Of a stretch of 64,000 nt of DNA, positions 9,327-17,402 are shown piece after piece. The stretch is from Alloyangia pacifica (GTDB taxonomy: Bacteria > Pseudomonadota > Alphaproteobacteria > Rhodobacterales > Rhodobacteraceae). The notes below the pieces were generated by a model. It did no database searches. It had not been told where the DNA came from and saw only the letters and a list, made by a program, of their open reading frames with translations. The DNA is taken from contig NZ_FOZW01000002.1 of assembly GCF_900116195.1 (NCBI RefSeq), forward strand, positions 496,001-560,000. Direction: 5' to 3'. The translations under genes and the position numbers were made by a program. Every line of letters begins with the position of its first letter. Position 1 is the first letter of the stretch.

Positions 9327-9375
9327 GTACAGCGTCCCCCATGCGGGCAGAGATTGCGAGTCTGCGGCCGTTGGA

Positions 9376-9400
9376 TTAGATTAAAAGAGATTTAGACTAA
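9376..9400. promoter_or_regulatory. paired operator-like sites between exporter and TetR gene
   Basis: Two near-identical palindromic 9-mers, TTAGATTAA (9376-9384) and TTAGACTAA (9392-9400), lie 16 bp apart in an AT-rich island of the otherwise GC-rich intergenic region. Spacing is about one and a half helical turns, as often seen for two TetR dimers. They are the best candidate for binding by the CecR-like repressor. The repeat is seen; the role is inferred. Confidence 0.5.
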
Positions 9401-9567
9401 ACGCGCAACCCCGAGGATGTACGCCAGACGATGAGCGATTTTGCGAAAGGGATCACCCGGCAGAGACGAACGTGCCACGCAGGGACGGTCGGGGTCGGGG
9501 CCGGTGCGGGGCAGGGCGCGCCGATCCTGCTCTGCGAGATACTCGGCGCACCGGCGGGCTGCGGTCG

Positions 9568-10209
9568 ATGACCCGCCGGCCGCGCCCGACCCGCACGGAC
9601 GGCGAGGCAACCCGCGCGCGGCTTCTCGAGGCGGCGGGCCGCCTCTTCGCCGCCGGCGGCTTCGCCGAGACCACCAATACCGCGATCGCCGCAGAGGCGG
9701 AGGCGGATATTGCCTCGATCAACTACCACTTCCGCAGCCGTGCCGGGCTCTACCGCGAGGTGCTGCTCGAAGCCCATCGCCGGATGATCACGGTAGACGA
9801 ACTGACCGCCATCGCCGAAACGGCCATACCCCCGCAGGAGAAACTGCGGGCTTTCATCGCGCGGATCGTCGAGCAGGGCGTGCAGGGCCAGGGCTGGCAC
9901 GCGCGCGTGCTCAGCCGTGAAGTGCTGTCGCCCTCGTCCCACCTGGAATTCCTCCCGGTCTCGGAGATCGGTGCGAAGATGGAGATCGTCCTGCGAATCC
10001 TCTCCGAGATCACCGGGCTGGCCCCGCAGGACCCGGCCTTGCGCCGCAGCCTGTTCAGTGTGCTCGGACCCTGCGCGATGCTCCTTGTTGCTGCTCCGCG
10101 CATTTCTCCGCTGGCCGACGATGTGCTGGGGACAGATCGCGATGTGCTGGTCGAGCACCTGTGCAGCTTCGCTCTTGGGGGGCTTGCCGCAATCGCCGCA
10201 GCGCGCTGA
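9568..10209 (+). CDS. cecR: TetR-family repressor, CecR/YbiH-like
   Basis: A 213-residue TetR regulator when started at 9568, just before the DNA-binding domain. An upstream in-frame ATG at 9472 would add 32 low-complexity Arg/Gly residues. The HTH (about 12-58) reads TRARLLEAAGRLFAAGGFAETT..AIAAEAEADIASINYHFRSRAGLYREVL. The C-terminal domain resembles the CecR/DUF1956 type that controls ybh exporters in E. coli. Divergent orientation to ybhGFSR supports local control of the pump in response to drug-like ligands. Confidence 0.85.
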   Translation: MTRRPRPTRTDGEATRARLLEAAGRLFAAGGFAETTNTAIAAEAEADIASINYHFRSRAGLYREVLLEAHRRMITVDELTAIAETAIPPQEKLRAFIARIVEQGVQGQGWHARVLSREVLSPSSHLEFLPVSEIGAKMEIVLRILSEITGLAPQDPALRRSLFSVLGPCAMLLVAAPRISPLADDVLGTDRDVLVEHLCSFALGGLAAIAAAR

Positions 10210-10747
10210 AGTCGCGCTGACCCAAGGGCAGTTCAGGCACGCAGAGAGCCGGTAGCCGGGCTTCGCCAAGTCTCCGTCAGGGCAAGCCCAGACAAATTTC
10301 CTAGAAACCTCTGGACAGTTGTAAAAACTTCATGTGTGGTGGGCGTCGAAACGGAATTATGGTCGATCCACCGAGTGGCTATCTCGGCAGATCGACCAGC
10401 AAGATGGCGCTTTGGGAGGAGTAGCCATCTTCAGTGATCCGGTCGCTCCTTGGGAGGTTTTGGGGCGGCCGGATACCTTTCCTACTAAATATGCTGCACT
10501 TGAGGGCAACAGACCCGGAAGCGTTTTCTGCGTCCGGTCGCTTTTGTCGCAGGTGCCCGTAGGGCAATTGCTCAATCTCTGGGCATTTTCCCGTCTCCGT
10601 GAGCCTGGTGGGTGTGTGCAGCGAGTCGTTCTGCGGCGTGGCGCTGCCGAGCAGCGGACGAACTGACGCGCCAAACGAGCAGCCTGCGGCGATCAAGAGG
10701 CACCGCAGCCATGCGTCTGTGTCAGAACGGGTCTGCATTCCTGACCA
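10210..10747. other. intergenic region without a supportable gene
   Basis: About 540 bp of lower GC content than the flanks. Both strands can be read open for about 110-120 codons (10334-10666 plus; 10379-10738 minus), but neither product resembles a family I recognise, neither has a good ribosome-binding site, and composition is rich in Arg, Ser and Pro as in non-coding sequence. It may hold remnants of an insertion. It precedes the small-RNA promoter. Confidence 0.4.
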
Positions 10748-10776
10748 TTGTTCGGCTGAGCGGCCGCGGTTAACTT
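10748..10776 (+). promoter_or_regulatory. candidate promoter of the cuckoo RNA
   Basis: TTGTTC (10748-10753) and TAACTT (10771-10776) are separated by 17 bp and would start transcription near 10783, directly in front of the first RNA hairpin. The match to a sigma-70-type promoter is fair. An alternative sigma (RpoH type, used by related RNAs in Rhodobacter) cannot be excluded. Confidence 0.4.
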
Positions 10777-10784
10777 AGGCTCAC

Positions 10785-10900
10785 GACGCAGCGATGCGTC
10801 ACCGGGTTTCCTGGAACTCTCTCCTCCTCCCTGAGTTCCGGAAATTGGCGGCGACCCCTCTCCTCCTCCCTGGGGTCGCCGCTCCTCCCTCTTCCAAGTT
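10785..10900 (+). ncRNA. CcsR/cuckoo-family small RNA with anti-Shine-Dalgarno loops
   Basis: Three consecutive hairpins are visible. The first is a 6-bp stem closed by a GCGA tetraloop (10785-10800). The second has a 7-bp stem GGAACTC/GAGTTCC (10813-10819 with 10833-10839). The third has an 11-bp stem (10848-10858 with 10872-10882). The second and third stems have unrelated sequences but present the identical 13-nt loop TCTCCTCCTCCCT. A further CTCCTCCCT follows at 10882-10890. Arrays of hairpins exposing CCUCCUCCC define the CcsR RNAs of Rhodobacter sphaeroides and the alphaproteobacterial cuckoo family. The loops can pair with Shine-Dalgarno sequences or titrate partners. No DUF1127 gene, the usual upstream companion in Rhodobacter, is recognisable here. 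The 3' end is not defined. Confidence 0.8.
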
Positions 10901-11035
10901 TTGGCTGTGTCAGATTTTCCGGCTCTGCTGCTGGTGTTCCGCATTACGCTTTCGTCGTGCAATGCGCTCCCGAGGGCGTTTGCGAAGCGGGGCAGCCACC
11001 CCGCTCCACAGATTTATCAAGCCACGGATCTCAAG

Positions 11036-13072
11036 TCAGAGGCCTCGCACCAGACGCAGCGCATCGTAGATCGCCGCATGGGTGTTGCGCGCAGCGACCG
11101 CATCGCCGATGCGGAATAGTCGGAAGCCGGCGTCGGGGTTGCGGATCACGGCCTGAACCCCGCCAGTGGACAGCGCGTCGTAATTCACCTCGCCGAGATT
11201 GCGCGACTGGGGCTTGAGGTCGAAATAAAGCTCGTCCAGCGGTCGGGTGCCATGGTTTACCACCACCTGATCGACGAGCCGTTCGCGCATCACGTCCCCA
11301 TAGTCCGACCCGAGCCGCGCCTTCAGCTGGTTGCCCTCGCGCACCACCGAGGCCAGCCGCCAGGTGACGGTGAAGGTGGTGTCACGCGCTTGCAGGGCGC
11401 GCATGTAGGGCACGAGGTTCATCGCCATGACCTCGGGCGCGAAGGCGCGGTCCGGCGTGACGATCTCGACCTTGGCGCCGGTCGCCGAGATCAGGTCGGC
11501 GGCCTGCAACCCAGCGTGGTCACCCGCGTCGTCGTAGACCAGCACGGTCTGACCCGGCTTCACGTCCCCCGAGAGGATGTCCCAGGCCGAAACCACCAAC
11601 TCGTTGCCCTCGCTCAGCACCTCGGTGTGCGGCAGGCCGCCGGTGGCGATGATCACTTCGTCCGGAGCTGTCGCGATGACGTCCTCTGCTTCGGCAAAGG
11701 CGTTAAACTGGAAATTCACGCCCTTCTTCGTGCACTGATCGAAGCGCCAGGCAATGATCGAGGACATCTCGCGCCGCCGTTCCTGCAGCGCGGTCAGCCG
11801 GATCTGCCCGCCGGGCTGGTCCGCGGCCTCGAGCACCGTGACCTCATGTCCCCGTTCCGCCGCGACCCGCGCCGCCTCGAGCCCGGCCGGACCGGCGCCG
11901 ACGACGGTGATGCGCTTTTTTGTGCCCGCCTTCTCGATCGCGTGCGGCATTTCTATCTCGCGCCCGGTCGACGGGTTGTGGAGGCAGAGCGCCATGCCGC
12001 CCTGGTAGATCCGGTCGAGGCAGTAATTCGCGCCGACGCAGGGGCGGATGTCGTCCTCGCGCCCCTCGATCACCTTGCGCACCAGATGCGGGTCGGCCAT
12101 GTGCGCGCGGGTCATGCCAACCATGTCGAGCTTGCCGCTGGCGATGGCGTGGCGCGCGGTCGCCACGTCGGGGATCTTGGCGGCGTGGAAGGTGGGGAAG
12201 TTGGTGGCGGCGCGGATCTCTCCGGCAAAGTCGAGATGCGGCGCGCCCTTCATCCCCTGGATCGGGATCAGGTCGGTGAGACCGGGATCGGTGTCGATGT
12301 GCCCCTTCACCACGTTGAGGAAATCGACCAGCCCGCTGTCCTTGAGCTTGTGCGAGATTGCCAGCCCGTCTTCGGCGGTGGTGCCGCCCGGAAGGCATTC
12401 GTCGCCGGTGTAGCGCACGCCGACAATGAACTCCTCGCCGCAGCGCGCACGGATCGCCCGCAGCACGTCGAAGCCGAAGCGCAGGCGGTTGTCGAGATCG
12501 CCGCCGTAGGGTGCCTCCAGTTCATTGGTCAGCGGCGACCAGAACTGGTCCATCAGGTGGCCGTAGGCCTCGAGCTCGATGCCATCCAGCCCCGCCGCCT
12601 GCATCCGTTCAGCCGCATCGGCGTAATCCTCGATGATCCGCGAGATGTCCCAGTCTTCCATCTTCTTGGGAAAGGCGCGGTGCGCCGGCTCGCGCTCGTG
12701 TCCGGGCGAGACCACGGGCAGCCAGTCGGCCTTGTCCCAGCGGGTGCGGCGGCCGAGGTGGGTGAGCTGGATCATCACCGCGCAGCCCTCGTCGTGGCAG
12801 GCGTCGGTGAGCGCCTTCATGTGGCCAACGACCTCATCCTTCCACGCCAGGATGTTGTTGAACACCGGCGGGCTGTCGCGGGCGACCGAGGCGGAGCCCG
12901 CCGTCATGGTCAGCGCCACCCCCGCCTTCGCCCGCTCGACGTGGTAGGCGCGGTAGCGCTCCTTGGGCATGCCGTCCTCGGGGTAGGCCGGTTCGTGGCT
13001 GGTGATCATGATGCGGTTTTTCAGCGTCAGATGCTTGAGCTGATAGGGTTGCAGCAGCGGGTCGTTGGACAT
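11036..13072 (-). CDS. NADH:flavin oxidoreductase / old-yellow-enzyme fused to NAD(P)-binding domain (demethylase-like)
   Basis: A 678-residue cytoplasmic flavoenzyme of the trimethylamine dehydrogenase / 2,4-dienoyl-CoA reductase class. An FMN TIM barrel (about 1-340, with LTHLGRRTRWD and the SPLTN..APYGGDLDNRLRF segment) precedes an iron-sulfur region (about 345-363) and FAD/NAD(P) domains beginning with VVGAGPAGLEAARVAAERGHEVTV, about 390. The cluster region has C345, C351 and C363 but Ala348 where TMADH has its second cysteine. In family terms it most resembles N-methylproline/betaine demethylase-type proteins. Substrate is uncertain; oxidative N-demethylation or enoate reduction are the options. 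It diverges from a TetR gene (13245) that probably controls it. Confidence 0.85.
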   Translation of the reverse strand: MSNDPLLQPYQLKHLTLKNRIMITSHEPAYPEDGMPKERYRAYHVERAKAGVALTMTAGSASVARDSPPVFNNILAWKDEVVGHMKALTDACHDEGCAVMIQLTHLGRRTRWDKADWLPVVSPGHEREPAHRAFPKKMEDWDISRIIEDYADAAERMQAAGLDGIELEAYGHLMDQFWSPLTNELEAPYGGDLDNRLRFGFDVLRAIRARCGEEFIVGVRYTGDECLPGGTTAEDGLAISHKLKDSGLVDFLNVVKGHIDTDPGLTDLIPIQGMKGAPHLDFAGEIRAATNFPTFHAAKIPDVATARHAIASGKLDMVGMTRAHMADPHLVRKVIEGREDDIRPCVGANYCLDRIYQGGMALCLHNPSTGREIEMPHAIEKAGTKKRITVVGAGPAGLEAARVAAERGHEVTVLEAADQPGGQIRLTALQERRREMSSIIAWRFDQCTKKGVNFQFNAFAEAEDVIATAPDEVIIATGGLPHTEVLSEGNELVVSAWDILSGDVKPGQTVLVYDDAGDHAGLQAADLISATGAKVEIVTPDRAFAPEVMAMNLVPYMRALQARDTTFTVTWRLASVVREGNQLKARLGSDYGDVMRERLVDQVVVNHGTRPLDELYFDLKPQSRNLGEVNYDALSTGGVQAVIRNPDAGFRLFRIGDAVAARNTHAAIYDALRLVRGL

Positions 13073-13126
13073 GGCGTTAAGCTTTCCGGGCAGGTGGACT
13101 CATGGCAGGATTCCGAAAATGTACAC

Positions 13127-13144
13127 ACCTGTCAATAATCAGGT
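13127..13144. promoter_or_regulatory. inverted repeat over the oxidoreductase promoter
   Basis: ACCTG and CAGGT half-sites separated by 8 bp form an 18-bp inverted repeat in the 172-bp divergent region. The complementary strand contains a TTGACA -35 element (13135-13130) inside the repeat, pointing toward the oxidoreductase gene. A repressor bound here, probably the TetR protein, would block that promoter. Confidence 0.45.
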
Positions 13145-13244
13145 CACATATGTCTATTTCGCGCCGCGCCAGACTCGACACCAGCGCACATTTTCTCGAC
13201 AATGGCGGCTCACCGGCCGCGTGCGGCCGTTCCCGGAAAGGCCC

Positions 13245-13892
13245 ATGACCGAAGACGACTCTCCCAACCGCGGCTGGCGCGGCTCTCCCGATCTCTGGCT
13301 CGATGCGGCTTATGTGGCGCTGACGGAAAAGGGCGTCGATGCGGTGAAGATCATGCCGCTCGCGCAGGCGTTGCAGCTGTCGCGCACCAGCTTCTACTGG
13401 TTCTTCAAGGACCGGAAGCAGCTGCTCGCCGCGCTGCTCGACCGGTGGGAGGGGGCGACGACGGTGCCGCTCGTGGCGGCGACGCGCGAGTATGCGGCGA
13501 CCGAGACCGAGGCGATGCTCAACGTCATCTCGACCTTCCTCTCCGACGACAGCTTCGATGCCCGGCTCGAGCTGGCCGTGCGCTCCTGGGCGCAGCAGGA
13601 CCCGGCGGTTCTAGAGCGGCTTCAGCGGGCCGACACGGAGCGGCTCGACGCGCTGCGCACAATGCTTGCCGGGTGGGGTCACGAGGGCGCCGACGCCGAC
13701 GTGCGGGCGCGGACCATCTATCTGGTGCAGGTCGGCTATATCTCGATGCGCGTCGCGGAACCCGTCGAGGAGAGGCTCGAACGGTTCCCGCACTACGTGG
13801 AAATCTACACCGGAAAACGCCCGCCCGAAGCGGAGATGGCCCGCTTCCGGGCGCGCCTCGGTCTGAAGAAGGCTCCGGGCGCGCAGGGGTGA
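13245..13892 (+). CDS. TetR-family transcriptional regulator
   Basis: A 215-residue TetR regulator. The HTH (about 16-62) includes LDAAYVALTEKGVDAVKIMPLAQALQ and the recognition helix LSRTSFYWFFKDRKQLLAALL. The C-terminal ligand domain has no recognisable specificity. The start at 13245 was chosen because the in-frame extension back to 13065 covers the divergent promoter and the neighbouring start codon. Divergent arrangement suggests it controls the flavin oxidoreductase and itself. Confidence 0.87.
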   Translation: MTEDDSPNRGWRGSPDLWLDAAYVALTEKGVDAVKIMPLAQALQLSRTSFYWFFKDRKQLLAALLDRWEGATTVPLVAATREYAATETEAMLNVISTFLSDDSFDARLELAVRSWAQQDPAVLERLQRADTERLDALRTMLAGWGHEGADADVRARTIYLVQVGYISMRVAEPVEERLERFPHYVEIYTGKRPPEAEMARFRARLGLKKAPGAQG

Positions 13893-14080
13893 GCGTCTCG
13901 CTGATGTTTCCGATCGAACTGGCCTGACGGCATGCCCTCAATGCGGTCCGTGCTGGCGAAGTGCTGTGGCGCTGAACTATTAGAAATACGAATTTCGAGC
14001 CCCCTACATATCATAGCCAAGTATATTCTCTGCTCCGATCAAAGGCCCTAGGCTCTCTCTAAACCAACAGAGGGACTGTG

Positions 14081-15283
14081 ATGGGCGCGCTTGACGGAAT
14101 CCGAGTACTGAGCTTCAACCACTTCCTGTCCGGCCCGGCGGCCGCGCAGCACCTTGGCGACATCGGCGCCGATGTGATCACCGTCGAGCCCCTCGGCGGC
14201 GCCTTCCAGCGCAACTGGGCGGTGGCCAACCGCTTCGTCGACGAGACCTCGGTCAACCACATCACCACCGGCCGCAACAAGCGCTCGATCGCCGTGGACC
14301 TGAAGTCGCCCGAGGGCATCGCGGCGGTGAAGCGGCTGATCGCTACCGCCGACGTGGTGATGGAGAACTTCCGTCCCGGCACGCTCGACAAGCTCGGCCT
14401 CTCGGAGGCCGAGATGCGCAAGGTCAACCCGCGCATCATCTACGCCACCACCACCGGCTACGGCGCTGATGGCCCCTACGCCAAGCGTCCGGGGCAGGAC
14501 GTGCTGCTGCAGGCGATGGCGGGGCTCGCGGCGCATACCGGCAGCATGGAAAGCGGCCCCGTTGCCGTGGGCTCCGTGCCGATCGACCATCACGCCGCTG
14601 CGCTGACCGTGGCGGGCATCGTCGCGGCGCTCTTCGAGCGGGAGCGCACCGGCACCGCCCGCCGCGTCGAGGTGAACATGCTGCAGGCGGCGATGGACCT
14701 GCAGGGCGAGTCGATCACCGCCTGGATGAACGGCGCCGACCGCGCCGGTCCGCGCGGCTCGGACGGTATGGCCACATGGTTCAGCCCCGCGCCCTATGGC
14801 ATCTACGCCACTTGCGACGGGCACGTGATGATTTCCATGTCGACGCCGCCGCAGCTTTCGGGCGCGCTCGACCTGCCGCAGCTGGCCGAGCTCTCCGCCG
14901 CCGACGGCTTTTCCAAGCGGGGCGAGATTTCCCGCATGGTGACCGCAGGCATGGCCGCGCTCACCACCGAGCAGGCCGTCTCCAAGCTGACCGAAGCCGG
15001 CGTCTGGCACGAGGTCGTGCAGGACTACGACGGGCTCAAGGACAACCCGCAGGTCCAGCACCTCAAGGCCTTCACCGAGGTCGCCAGCGGCAAGGGCACC
15101 CCGATGGTCATGCTCTCACATCCGGTGCGCTACGACGGCGAGACCCCGCCCGTGCGCCTCGCGCCCCCTGCACTCGGAGGCCAGAGCCGCGAGGTTCTGG
15201 CCGAGGCCGGTTTCGCGCCGGAGGAAATCGAGGCGCTGATCAGCTCCGGTGCCGTGGTCGAAACCAACAAGATGCGCGCCTGA
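14081..15283 (+). CDS. class III (CaiB/BaiF) CoA-transferase
   Basis: A 400-residue CaiB/BaiF-family acyl-CoA:carboxylate CoA-transferase. The N-terminus LDGIRVLSFNHFLSGPAAAQ, the ENFRPG motif and the catalytic Asp140 in KRPGQDVLLQAMAG (equivalent to the aspartate of formyl-CoA transferase) are present. It would activate a carboxylate to its CoA thioester at the start of a degradative path. The ATG at 14081 follows AGAGGGA; a GTG one codon earlier is the alternative. First gene of the 14081-19535 operon, which supplies a dehydrogenase and hydratases for the next steps. Confidence 0.92.
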   Translation: MGALDGIRVLSFNHFLSGPAAAQHLGDIGADVITVEPLGGAFQRNWAVANRFVDETSVNHITTGRNKRSIAVDLKSPEGIAAVKRLIATADVVMENFRPGTLDKLGLSEAEMRKVNPRIIYATTTGYGADGPYAKRPGQDVLLQAMAGLAAHTGSMESGPVAVGSVPIDHHAAALTVAGIVAALFERERTGTARRVEVNMLQAAMDLQGESITAWMNGADRAGPRGSDGMATWFSPAPYGIYATCDGHVMISMSTPPQLSGALDLPQLAELSAADGFSKRGEISRMVTAGMAALTTEQAVSKLTEAGVWHEVVQDYDGLKDNPQVQHLKAFTEVASGKGTPMVMLSHPVRYDGETPPVRLAPPALGGQSREVLAEAGFAPEEIEALISSGAVVETNKMRA

Positions 15284-15326
15284 CCCGCGCCGCCTCCCAA
15301 GCAAGATAGCCAACAGGACGAGACAA

Positions 15327-16487
15327 ATGGATTTCACGATCTCCGACGAGATGAAGATGATCACCGATGCGGTGGGCCGCTTCGTGCGCGAAAAGGTCCA
15401 GCCGCTCGAGCAGGAGACCGAGGAAGCCGCGCAGATCCCACCCGAGAAGTTGGCGAAGGTGCGGGCCGAGGCACAGGAGTTGGGTCTCTTTGCCATGAAC
15501 ATGTCCGAGGAGGTCGGCGGTGCCGGGCTCGGCGTCATGGACATGTGCCTCGTCGAGGAGCAACTGGGGCAGACCTCGGACGCGCTGATCCGGCGCATCT
15601 TCGGGCAGGTCTACCCGATGCTGGAGGCCTTCGAAGGCGAGTTGCGCGACAAATACCTCTATCCCACCGTCAAGGGCGACAAGATCTGCGCCATGGCGAT
15701 CACCGAGCCCGGCGCCGGGTCTGACGCGGCGGCGATCAAGACCAACGCCTATCTCGACGGCGACGAATGGGTGCTCAACGGCACGAAGCATTTCATCTCC
15801 GACGGCGACATCGCCGACTACATCATCGTCATGGCGGTCACCGACGCCGAGAAACGCGCCCGTGGCGGCATCAGCCTGCTGATCGTCGACAAGGACACGC
15901 CCGGCTTCACCGTGGCGCGGAACCAGAAGATGATGGGCCACCGCGGCTACGGCCATGCCGAGCTCAACTTCGACGACGTGCGCATCCCCAAGGGCAACGT
16001 GCTCGGCGAGGTCGGCAACGGCTTCAAGGTGATGATGGCCAATGTCGGCGGCATCCGCCTCGGCCATATCGGCGCGCGCGCCGTGGGTATGGCCAGCCGC
16101 GTGCTCGAGATGATGCGCGAGCATGCCGCCACCCGCCAGCAGTTCGGCCAGCCGATCGGCGATTTCCAGATGGTGCAGCAAATGATCGCCGACAGCGCCA
16201 TGGAGATCTTCGCCACCCGCATGATGGTGCTCAACACCGCATGGGAAGTCGATCAGGGGCTCGATCCGCGCGACAAGGTGTCGATGGTCAAGGTGCAGGC
16301 CTCGGAAATGCTCGGCCGCGTCGCCGACCGCGGCATCCAGGTCTTCGGCGGCTACGGCTTCACCAAGGAGCTGCCGCTCGAGCGCATCTACCGCGACGCC
16401 CGCGTCACCCGCATTTACGACGGCACCTCCGAAGTGCACCGCATGCTGATCGCCCGCTCGGTGATCAAGCGCGGCCTGACGCTCTGA
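15327..16487 (+). CDS. acyl-CoA dehydrogenase
   Basis: A 386-residue FAD-dependent acyl-CoA dehydrogenase with the full fold: helical N-domain, beta domain with AMAITEPGAGSDAAAIKTNA (FAD/substrate loop), and C-terminal helices ending RIYDGTSEVHRMLIARSVIKR. The position usually occupied by the catalytic Glu (YEGT) is Asp365 here (YDGT), a variation found in some subfamilies and one that may shift substrate preference. It probably acts on the CoA ester made by the CoA-transferase 43 bp upstream. The start at 15327 excludes a 26-residue out-of-family extension. Confidence 0.92.
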   Translation: MDFTISDEMKMITDAVGRFVREKVQPLEQETEEAAQIPPEKLAKVRAEAQELGLFAMNMSEEVGGAGLGVMDMCLVEEQLGQTSDALIRRIFGQVYPMLEAFEGELRDKYLYPTVKGDKICAMAITEPGAGSDAAAIKTNAYLDGDEWVLNGTKHFISDGDIADYIIVMAVTDAEKRARGGISLLIVDKDTPGFTVARNQKMMGHRGYGHAELNFDDVRIPKGNVLGEVGNGFKVMMANVGGIRLGHIGARAVGMASRVLEMMREHAATRQQFGQPIGDFQMVQQMIADSAMEIFATRMMVLNTAWEVDQGLDPRDKVSMVKVQASEMLGRVADRGIQVFGGYGFTKELPLERIYRDARVTRIYDGTSEVHRMLIARSVIKRGLTL

Positions 16488-16492
16488 GCCGT

Positions 16493-16546
16493 CCCTTTCA
16501 TCTTTCCGAAAATACTCCGGGGGCCCGGGGGCTGGCCCCCGGCCCG
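16493..16546. repeat. GC-rich intergenic repeat, copy A
   Basis: A unit beginning CCTTTCATCTTTCCGAAAA and running through ATACTCCGGGGG into a GGGGGC/GCCCCC hairpin. A close copy lies at 62583-62633, almost identical over the first 30 bases. It sits between the acyl-CoA dehydrogenase and MaoC genes and may end or attenuate the transcript. Similar elements are widespread in Rhodobacteraceae intergenic regions as far as I recall; this was not searched. Confidence 0.65.
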
Positions 16547-16566
16547 GTGCAACAGACGAGACAGCG

Positions 16567-16965
16567 ATGACACAGGATCTTCCCGAAACCGGGGCCGCCA
16601 TCACCTTCCGCAAGACCATGACCGTGGCCGAGCAGGGCTTTTTCACCGGCATCACCGGCAACATGACCAAACCGCACGTCGACCGCGCTCATGCCAAGAG
16701 CGCGGGCCTTGCCGACATGTCGGTCTTCGAGCTGGCCGCCTCCGGCCTGCTGACCACCGCGCTTGGCCGCCTCGCCGGTCCGGCGTGGCGCATCGGCGAC
16801 TTCTCGGTCTCCTTCTCCCGCGCCTTCCCGGTGGGCAGCTCGCTTGCCGCCACCGCCACGGTCACCGAAGCCTCGTCCGAGGCCATCGCCTGCAGCCTGT
16901 CGGTGCTGGTCGAGGGCGACGAGGTGATCACCGGCAGCGCGCGCATGGTGCCGCTGGAGGCCTGA
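16567..16965 (+). CDS. MaoC-like hotdog protein with altered catalytic Asp
   Basis: A 132-residue single-hotdog protein of the MaoC/R-hydratase type. The hydratase motif normally reading G-D-x4-H is GNMTKPHVD here, so the catalytic Asp is Asn32 while His37 is kept. The next gene encodes a second MaoC protein with the intact pair (Asp36, His41). The two start 2 bp apart and may form a heteromer in which this subunit is structural or binds CoA. Expected substrate: an enoyl-CoA from the operon's dehydrogenase. Confidence 0.8.
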   Translation: MTQDLPETGAAITFRKTMTVAEQGFFTGITGNMTKPHVDRAHAKSAGLADMSVFELAASGLLTTALGRLAGPAWRIGDFSVSFSRAFPVGSSLAATATVTEASSEAIACSLSVLVEGDEVITGSARMVPLEA

Positions 16966-16967
16966 GC

Positions 16968-17402
16968 ATGTATGACATCCGCAATATCGACGAGCTGGAG
17001 GTGGGCGATCGCGTCACCGTCTCCAAGACCGTCACAGAGGCCGATGGCGCCATGTATATCGCCGCCACCGGCGATTTCGGCCCGGTGCATGTGGACGAGG
17101 GCTATGCCTCGACCACCCGCTTCGGCGAACGGCTGGCGCCCGGCATCCTCGTCGCGGGCATCTGCACCTCGGTGCTGACCGCCGAGTTGGTGGGCACCGT
17201 GGGCGTGTCGATCCGCGACAGCTTCTGGTTCACCGGCGCGGTACGCTACGGCGACACGATCACCTTCGACATCTGGATCTCCGGCAAGGACGAAGAGAAT
17301 CGCACCGTCGACTGGCAGGCCAGCGCGAAAAACGAAGAGGGCGTCGAGGTGCTGAAAGCCGACGCCACGCTGAAATTCCCGAGAAAGAGAGTAATCGCAT
17401 GA
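16968..17402 (+). CDS. MaoC-family enoyl-CoA hydratase
   Basis: A 144-residue hotdog protein with an intact R-specific hydratase motif, AATGDFGPVHVDEGYA (Asp36, His41). It would add water to an enoyl-CoA formed by the acyl-CoA dehydrogenase upstream. The start ATG lies 2 bp after the previous stop, and its own stop overlaps the next start (ATGA). It ends with a basic tail (FPRKRVIA). Substrate chain unknown. Confidence 0.87.
   Translation: MYDIRNIDELEVGDRVTVSKTVTEADGAMYIAATGDFGPVHVDEGYASTTRFGERLAPGILVAGICTSVLTAELVGTVGVSIRDSFWFTGAVRYGDTITFDIWISGKDEENRTVDWQASAKNEEGVEVLKADATLKFPRKRVIA

Noticed and set aside
10334-10738. Overlapping open frames of about 110-120 codons on both strands in the gap before the small RNA
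   Set aside because: No family resemblance, no ribosome-binding site and unusual composition; kept only as an unassigned region.
10986-11005. 7-bp hairpin AGCGGGG/CCCCGCT considered as terminator for the cuckoo RNA or the oxidoreductase gene
   Set aside because: No T-tract on either strand and nearly 100 bp from the last RNA hairpin, so the assignment is not supportable.
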